A stretch of 64,000 bases of DNA from Cheilinus undulatus (Eukaryota; Chordata; Actinopteri; Labriformes; Labridae), in NCBI RefSeq assembly GCF_018320785.1, contig NC_054886.1, forward strand, positions 3,409,207-3,473,206. Reading direction: 5' to 3'. Positions 58,392-64,000 of this stretch are shown in pieces. The translations under genes and the position numbers were made by a program. Below the pieces are notes generated by a model, which saw only the letters and a program-made list of their open reading frames with translations, searched no databases and was not told the origin of the DNA. Position 1 is the stretch's first letter. Each line of letters starts with the position of its first letter.

Positions 58392-59116
58392 CAGTTTCAG
58401 ACTGGGAGCGTGACACACACGTCTTGACCGCGATATGCGTGGATTTTCAGTTTGATTGCATGTTAACAAGCTAGGGCTTTCAGACTGCCAGCGTGAGCGT
58501 CGCGGCTCACGCAGCTGAGGCGCGGAGAGTTCAGAGATTCAAGGTCTCGCCTATTTTTTCCGTGCACCGCGTGCAGCTGGTGACCATATTAGACAGGAAA
58601 ATGATAAATAGAGAGCCGTATTTACATCGTTGTGGCAAATATGCACATAGAATATGTTTACAATGTGTTTCTTGATAACCCTGAGAAAGGCCACAAGCTT
58701 AAACGCACCTGTTTGATAAAATTGTTCTCTAAAGATGTACTATTAGTGAAACTCTCTGTCTCCACACTGGTAGAACATGTCACAGGAAAGATAAACACTG
58801 TATGAGTGCTTTTCTGTTTTGTGCTTTTCAAAGAAAAAGCCTTTTTAATATTTCTGTAGAGAAACTCCGTTCACTTGTACAGAATGCTTTTATTTTGAAT
58901 AGTTCCCGACAAACTTCCTCAATACGCTAAATCAATAAGCATGTAGGGGGGTTTATTCAGGTAAAACTGGTGAGGAAGGACAGGGCTTTGAGAGCAGGAA
59001 AATTTGGCTGACACACAGCAAACTCGTGCTCTGTGTTAAAGCTGTACTGGCAGGACCTGGAGCTGACACGCCCGACACACGCAAGCAGCAAAACACACTC
59101 CCAGTCTGAAACGGCC
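58392..59116. mobile_element. MITE with TTTCAGACTGGGAG termini
   Basis: CAGTTTCAGACTGGGAGCGTG at the left is matched inverted at the right (59093-59113). A third, subterminal version lies at 58476-58500 (CTTTCAGACTGCCAGCGTGAG). The interior has no transposase. It separates the Gypsy 3' flank from a LINE tail. Confidence 0.72.
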
Positions 59117-59297
59117 TAAGAGGCTCCATCAGACCTGATATGAGAACATGCAGAATATGACAAACATGTCCTGCTGTACAGATTGAACTGATATGCTCTG
59201 TTTTATTGTGTTTCCGCTTATTGTCAAAGCACTTTGCAAACCTCTGTTTTTAAAGGTGCTATACAAATAAAGTTATTATTATTATTATTATTATTAT
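59117..59297 (+). mobile_element. 3' tail of the L2-like LINE with TTA repeat
   Basis: AAAGCACTTTGCAAACCTCTG and GTGCTATACAAATAAAGTTATT match the 3' end of the opposite-strand LINE (46969-47070) and end in a TTA repeat (59270-59297). It is probably the end of the LINE that starts at 50875. Confidence 0.8.
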
Positions 59298-59516
59298 ATT
59301 TATGTCATCACCGTCCTCTCTTCCTCTGATATAGGATGTAAAAATGTTGCATAACCTTTTTAAATTTAATCTGAACATAGAGTTCATAACGTTAAAGTTT
59401 CCAGAATACATCAGAATATTCCAAAGTTACCAACTGAACAGTCTGACTTTTCTTTTCCTCTCTCTCTAATTCTGAGCCAAAGTTCTTAACAGGATCCTCA
59501 CAAGATCTTATACTTT

Positions 59517-59868
59517 AGTGAGATTTTAATTTAGCATCTTCATTTTTATTGACAAGACAAAGAATTCAATTAAATTTGAAATTGTTTTTTTGTTGTTTTT
59601 TGAGTAAAAAGATGATGTGAATTTTGTTTAATTTGTCAAACATACAAAAAACATCAAAGAGACTTTTCTGAACCACATCCTGAGATCTGGTACTAAAACT
59701 TGACAGGTTAAACTTTTATTGATGATAAAACAGTCAAGAGTAGATGAATACAGCTGTTTATGTGGATTTATTTGCATTAAATGAACAGATTAACAAATCA
59801 TGTTTAGAGAGAACATTTATGGCGTGTTTCCTTTTCTTAATCCTCAGGACACTCCCCTACCTTCTTAA
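59517..59868 (-). pseudogene. Possible GPCR copy C: 3' flank only
   Basis: This resembles 41607-41900, the region beyond the 3' end of the intact GPCR, in the same orientation, and stops where the coding side would begin. No receptor exon follows up to 60660. It may be the remnant of a third tandem copy. Confidence 0.45.
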
Positions 59869-60660
59869 CCCCCATCACAAGATTTTTTTTTCTTTTTTTT
59901 TTTTTTTTTGAGATTAAAATATTTCACTCTACTTTTTGGCAGCTTGGAGGTTCTTATAGAGAGATCCAATAAAAGAATATCCCCCCACCACCCAAACTCC
60001 AGATTTTGGTTCGTTGTGCAATAATAGAGCCAAAACACCATGGTTTACAATAAATACAAGAATAAAACAACAATCTGTTTATTAAAATGGCATCATATTT
60101 TAATAAGAAGCACATCAAAAACTTTATGTGCATATTTTCCATGATCAAGCATTGATCCCGTTCCATTGAGATGTTTTAGTGACATACTACTGTGTACTAC
60201 TCATATGATAGTAGTAGTACTGTGGTCACCTATTACAGTATACTACTACTACATTAGAGAATAAATGTTTATTATCTAATCTTCTACATGTGTGATGGAA
60301 AAGAAAAGACAATCTGAACTTTACTGTAAACTTTCTTGTTTTTTGGAGCTTAAACTGCATGGTACACATGTTCAGCACTTTTCCCTGATAAAGATGGACT
60401 CAGATCTATCAGTGAAGGACAGAATGGTCCCCCCATGAAGACTCCCTGTTTTAACCCTGCTCTACTCCTCTATTACCTCTTTTATCAGTAGGTAAAGCCT
60501 CCTGTGAGGAAACAACTGTACTTTTCTCTGTCTTTGTAGGTCTGAATGCATGTTTGCATGCAGGAGTTAGTCTGCTCATGTCAGTAGAAGTGATTCTGTG
60601 TGTCTGAATAATGAGTTGAATCCCAATATGAATTCTCCATCCTTCTAAAGAAATGACCCA
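59869..60660. other. No recognised feature
   Basis: T-rich run at 59881-59910, then AT-rich DNA with short TAGTAGTACTAC repeats near 60190-60255. No gene is supported. Confidence 0.5.
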
Positions 60661-60975
60661 CAAAACACTGACATCTACACACACACGATAGCTAACTCAT
60701 TTACATCAGAGATGATATCTGACTGGATAATCTCCTATTTAAAGCACTGACATCTACACACACACCATAGCTAACTCGTTTATATCAGAGATGATATCTG
60801 ACTGGATAATCTCCTATTTAAAGCACTGACATCTACACACACACCATAGCTAACTCATTTACATCAGAGATGATATCTGACTGGATAATCTCCTATTTAA
60901 AACACTGACATCTACACACACACCATAGCTAACTCATTTACATCAGAGATGATATCTGACTGGATAATCTCCTAT
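60661..60975. repeat. 79-bp tandem repeat, four copies
   Basis: CACTGACATCTACACACACA recurs at intervals of exactly 79 bp (60665, 60744, 60823, 60902). Units differ by one to three bases, so the array is recent. Confidence 0.95.
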
Positions 60976-60977
60976 AT

Positions 60978-61205
60978 ACTAATATATTCATAATAATAAT
61001 AGTAATTCTAATCTATAAATACTACTAATATTAATAATAATAATAGTAATTCTAATCTATAAATACTAGTAATATTAATAATAATAATAGTAATTCTAAT
61101 CTATAAATACTAATAATATTAATAATAATAACAGTAATTCTAATCTATAAATACTAGTAATATTAATAATAATAATAGTAATTCTAATCTATAAATACTA
61201 ATAAT
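60978..61205. repeat. 44-bp AT-rich tandem repeat, about five copies
   Basis: AGTAATTCTAATCTATAAAT recurs every 44 bp from 61001, separated by AAT-repeat stretches. It directly follows the 79-bp array. Confidence 0.9.
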
Positions 61206-62135
61206 ATTAATTTTTTGACCCATTTGACCAATCAAGATGGGTTGCTCCATTTTAACCCAACAGATGAGTTAAATATTCCACCCCAATGCTGGGTCAAATT
61301 AACTCCAAATCTGGGTACATTCAACCACACATATTAGTTAAATACTCTACCCACTACTGTCATTTATCAAGTACCCAAATGGATACACTGTATCCATGTG
61401 TGCTGTCATGATAGTGAAAAGATAGTGGTACTGTGGCGGGGAAATACTCATAGCCAGTCCGAATGAATTTGACATGCTTTCATGCAACGAGCATGAGCAA
61501 CTATCATTTATTTTACAACATAGTCTCAGACACATACAGTTAGGGTAGTCTGCACCATTAACTCCCTCACTCATGGTGTGACACTTTAAAAGAACACCCT
61601 CCCCCAAAAAAACATGAACCAACAAACTAAACATGCACAATTACAACCCCGCAATGAAACATGGCCATTAAAGAACATCAGAAGAGTGAATTCCCTTGCA
61701 GAAAGTAATACCCAGAAGTCCCTGCCCCTGGCGACTGCACCCTTAATCACCACAATACTATTTTAAAAGGTAACGCAAAACAGACAATGTGAATTAGTTA
61801 TGCAGTGTGCACAAACCTTTAATTATTGACTTGGCTCACCAAGAGGGTGACCAGTCGAGTTTTCCCAGTGTTGATATTCGTATCGCACTTGGTGCTTCGT
61901 GGTGGATGGCAAGAGAAGTGGATGCCATGACGTGGTGACGTCATGATGTTCAAAGCACAAACAACCCATGTGCTGAGTCAACCGGTGTATGTTGGGTTGA
62001 TGGATTTTGACCCAGTACAACTTGCACAAAAATAACCCAAATCCCATATAAATAACCCATAATAACCCAACAATGGGTTAAACATTTCATAACCACACAG
62101 CTGGGTAGAAAAAATAACCCAGCTGTTTTTAGTGT
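61206..62135. repeat. Interspersed repeat with TGGGTTA motifs
   Basis: Dense GGGTTA and TAACCCA motifs lie at both edges (61210-61330 and 61980-62120), with the right end AACAGCTGGGTTATTTTT when inverted. The centre (61400-61960) is unremarkable. It looks like a MITE of the same kind as 19960-20535. A small minus-strand open frame at 61347-61640 is unsupported. Confidence 0.5.
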
Positions 62136-64000
62136 AGCTGGATGGGAGCAATGGGTCTTTATTGGGACGGTAACTGGATGGGAGCGATGGGTCTTTGTTG
62201 GGACGGTAACTGTATGGGAGCAATGGGTCTTTGTTGGGATGGTAACTGGATGGGAGCGATGGGTCTTTGTTGGGATGGTAACTGGATGGGAAAGATGGGT
62301 CTTTGTTGGGACGGTAACTGTATGGGAGCGATGGGTCTTTGTTGGGATGGTAACTGGATGGGAGAGATGGGTCTTTGTTGGGACGGTAGCTGGATGGGAG
62401 CCATGGGTCTTTGTCTGGAAGGTAGCTGGATGGGAGTGATGGGTCTTTGTTGGGACGGTAGCTGGATTGGAGCGATGGGTCTTTGTCGGGACAGTAGCTG
62501 GATGGGAGAGATGGGTCTTTGTCGGGACGGTAGCTGTATGGGAGAGATGGGTCTTTGTTGGGACGGTAACTGGATGGGAGCGATGGGTTTTTGTTGGGAC
62601 AGTAACTGGATGGGAGCGATGGGTCTTTGTTGGGACGGTAACTGGATGGGAGCGATGGGTTTTTGTTGGGACGGTAACTGGATGGGAGCGATGGGTCTTT
62701 GTTGGGACGGTAGCTGGATGGGAGAGATGGGTCTTTGTTGGGACGGTAACTGGATGGGAGCGATGGGTCTTTGTTGGGACGGTAGCTGGATGGGAGAGAT
62801 GGGTCTTTGTTGGGACGGTAGCTGGATGGGAGAGATGGGTCTTTGTTGGGACGGTAGCTGGATGGGAGCCATGGGTCTTTGTCTGGACGGTAGCTGGATG
62901 GGAGTGATGGGTCTTTGTTGGGACGGTAGCTGGATGGGAGCGATGGGTCTTTGTTGGGACGGTAACTGTATGGGAGCGATGGGTCTTTGTTGGGATGGTA
63001 ACTGGATGGGAGTGATGGGTCTTTGTTGGGATGGTAACTGGATGGGAAAGATGGGTCTTTGTTGGGACGGTAACTGTATGGGAGCGATGGGTCTTTGTTG
63101 GGACGGTAGCTGGATGGGAGCGATGGGTCTTTGTTGGGACGGTAGCTGGATGGGAGCCATGGGTCTTTGTCTGGAAGGTAGCTGGATGGGAGTGATGGGT
63201 CTTTGTTGGGACGGTAGCTGGATTGGAGCGATGGGTCTTTGTCGGGACGGTAGCTGGATGGGAGAGATGGGTCTTTGTCGGGACGGTAGCTGTATGGGAC
63301 AGATGGGTCTTTGTTGGGACGGTAACTGGATGGGAGCGATGGGTTTTTGTTGGGACAGTAACTGGATGGGAGCGATGGGTCTTTGTTGGGACGGTAACTG
63401 GATGGGAGCGATGGGTTTTTGTTGGGACGGTAACTGGATGGGAGCGATGGGTCTTTGTTGGGACGGTAGCTGGATGGGAGAGATGGGTCTTTGTTGGGAC
63501 GGTAACTGGATGGGAGCGATGGGTCTTTGTTGGGACGGTAGCTGGATGGGAGCGATGGGTCTTTGTTGGGATGGTAACTGGATGGGAGTGATGGGTCTTT
63601 GTCGGGACGGTAGCTGGATGGGAGAGATGGGTCTTCATTGGAACGGTAGCTGGATGGGAGCGATGGGTCTTTGTTGGGACGGTAACTGTATGGAAGCGAT
63701 GGATCTTTGTTGGGATGGTAACTGGATGGGAGCGATGGGTCTTTGTTGGGATGGTAACTGGGTGGGAGAGATGGGTCTTTGTTGGGACGGTAACTGTATG
63801 GGAGCGATGGGTCTTTGTTGGGATGGTAACTGGATGGGAGAGATGGGTCTTTGTTGGGACGGTAGCTGGATGGGAGCCATGGGTCTTTGTCTGGACGGTA
63901 GCTGGATGGGAGTGATGGGTCTTTGTTGGGACGGTAGCTGGATTGGAGCGATGGGTCTTTGTCGGGACGGTAACTGGATGGGAGAGATGGGTCTTTGTCG
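62136..64000. repeat. 36-bp minisatellite with higher-order structure, runs off window
   Basis: About 52 units of 36 bp with GGATGGGAGCGATGGGTCTT and TGTTGGGACGGTAACT continue to the window end. Variants include GAGAGATGGG, GAGCCATGGG and GGTAGCTGG. A rare variant (GCTGGATTGG) recurs at 62461, 63217 and 63937, intervals of 756 and 720 bp, exactly 21 and 20 units, so blocks of units have been copied together. As 36 is divisible by three and the unit has no stops in several frames, long open frames appear on both strands; they are not evidence of a gene. Confidence 0.97.

Noticed and set aside
61950-63638. A 562-codon minus-strand frame and several plus-strand frames over the 36-bp array
   Set aside because: The unit is divisible by three and has no stops in several frames on both strands, so long frames follow automatically. 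No splice or start context supports a gene.

Overview
This window is nuclear DNA of a ray-finned (teleost) fish. The signs are a tandem U2/U1 snRNA array, a tRNA-derived SINE with CCA-free head and RNA polymerase III boxes, LINEs of the Tx1, L1 and L2 groups, Tc1, hAT and piggyBac transposons, a Ty3/Gypsy element, spliced host exons with GT-AG borders, and many mini- and microsatellites. Nothing looks bacterial or viral in origin. Most of the 64 kb is transposable element sequence; the only convincing intact protein gene is one GPCR gene.

Layout. 1-7850: three head-to-tail units (about 1.2 kb each) of a linked U2-U1 snRNA array. The first U2 is split by a 5.3 kb LINE that sits exactly inside the U2 sequence with a 15-bp target duplication, the behaviour of the U2-targeting Keno-type elements of the Tx1 clade. 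7880-13570: a SINE, a LINE tail, a truncated Tc1 transposase, microsatellites and a TIR element. 13578-17525: a truncated duplicate (copy A) of the GPCR gene's 5' half. 17524-24736: nested DNA transposons, an L1 ORF1 relic and a spliced but broken piggyBac transposase. 25-33 kb: pieces of hAT transposases around a CpG-rich island with possible exons of an unidentified minus-strand gene. 32.3-39.5 kb: a minus-strand L1 split by a 4.3 kb teleost repeat that begins with a 59-bp tandem array. 40.5-46.8 kb: the GPCR gene (copy B, minus strand, three coding exons, 295 residues, one 5' UTR exon). 47-59.3 kb: two oppositely oriented L2-like LINEs; one contains a 46-bp minisatellite that grew out of its own reverse transcriptase sequence, followed by a fossil Gypsy element and a MITE. 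59.5-59.9 kb resembles the GPCR 3' flank (possible copy C). 60.6-64 kb: three tandem arrays, the last (36-bp unit) running off the window with a 20-21-unit higher-order period.

How the parts relate. Copies A, B and possibly C lie in the same orientation, so the GPCR locus looks like a tandemly duplicating receptor cluster that has been heavily invaded by transposons; only copy B can encode a receptor. The snRNA array is an independent system: multicopy RNA genes acting as a landing site for a site-specific LINE. The two U1 copies in view carry different defects and neither matches a normal U1, whereas the U2 at 6711 looks intact. All identities come from reading the sequence; no database search was possible.
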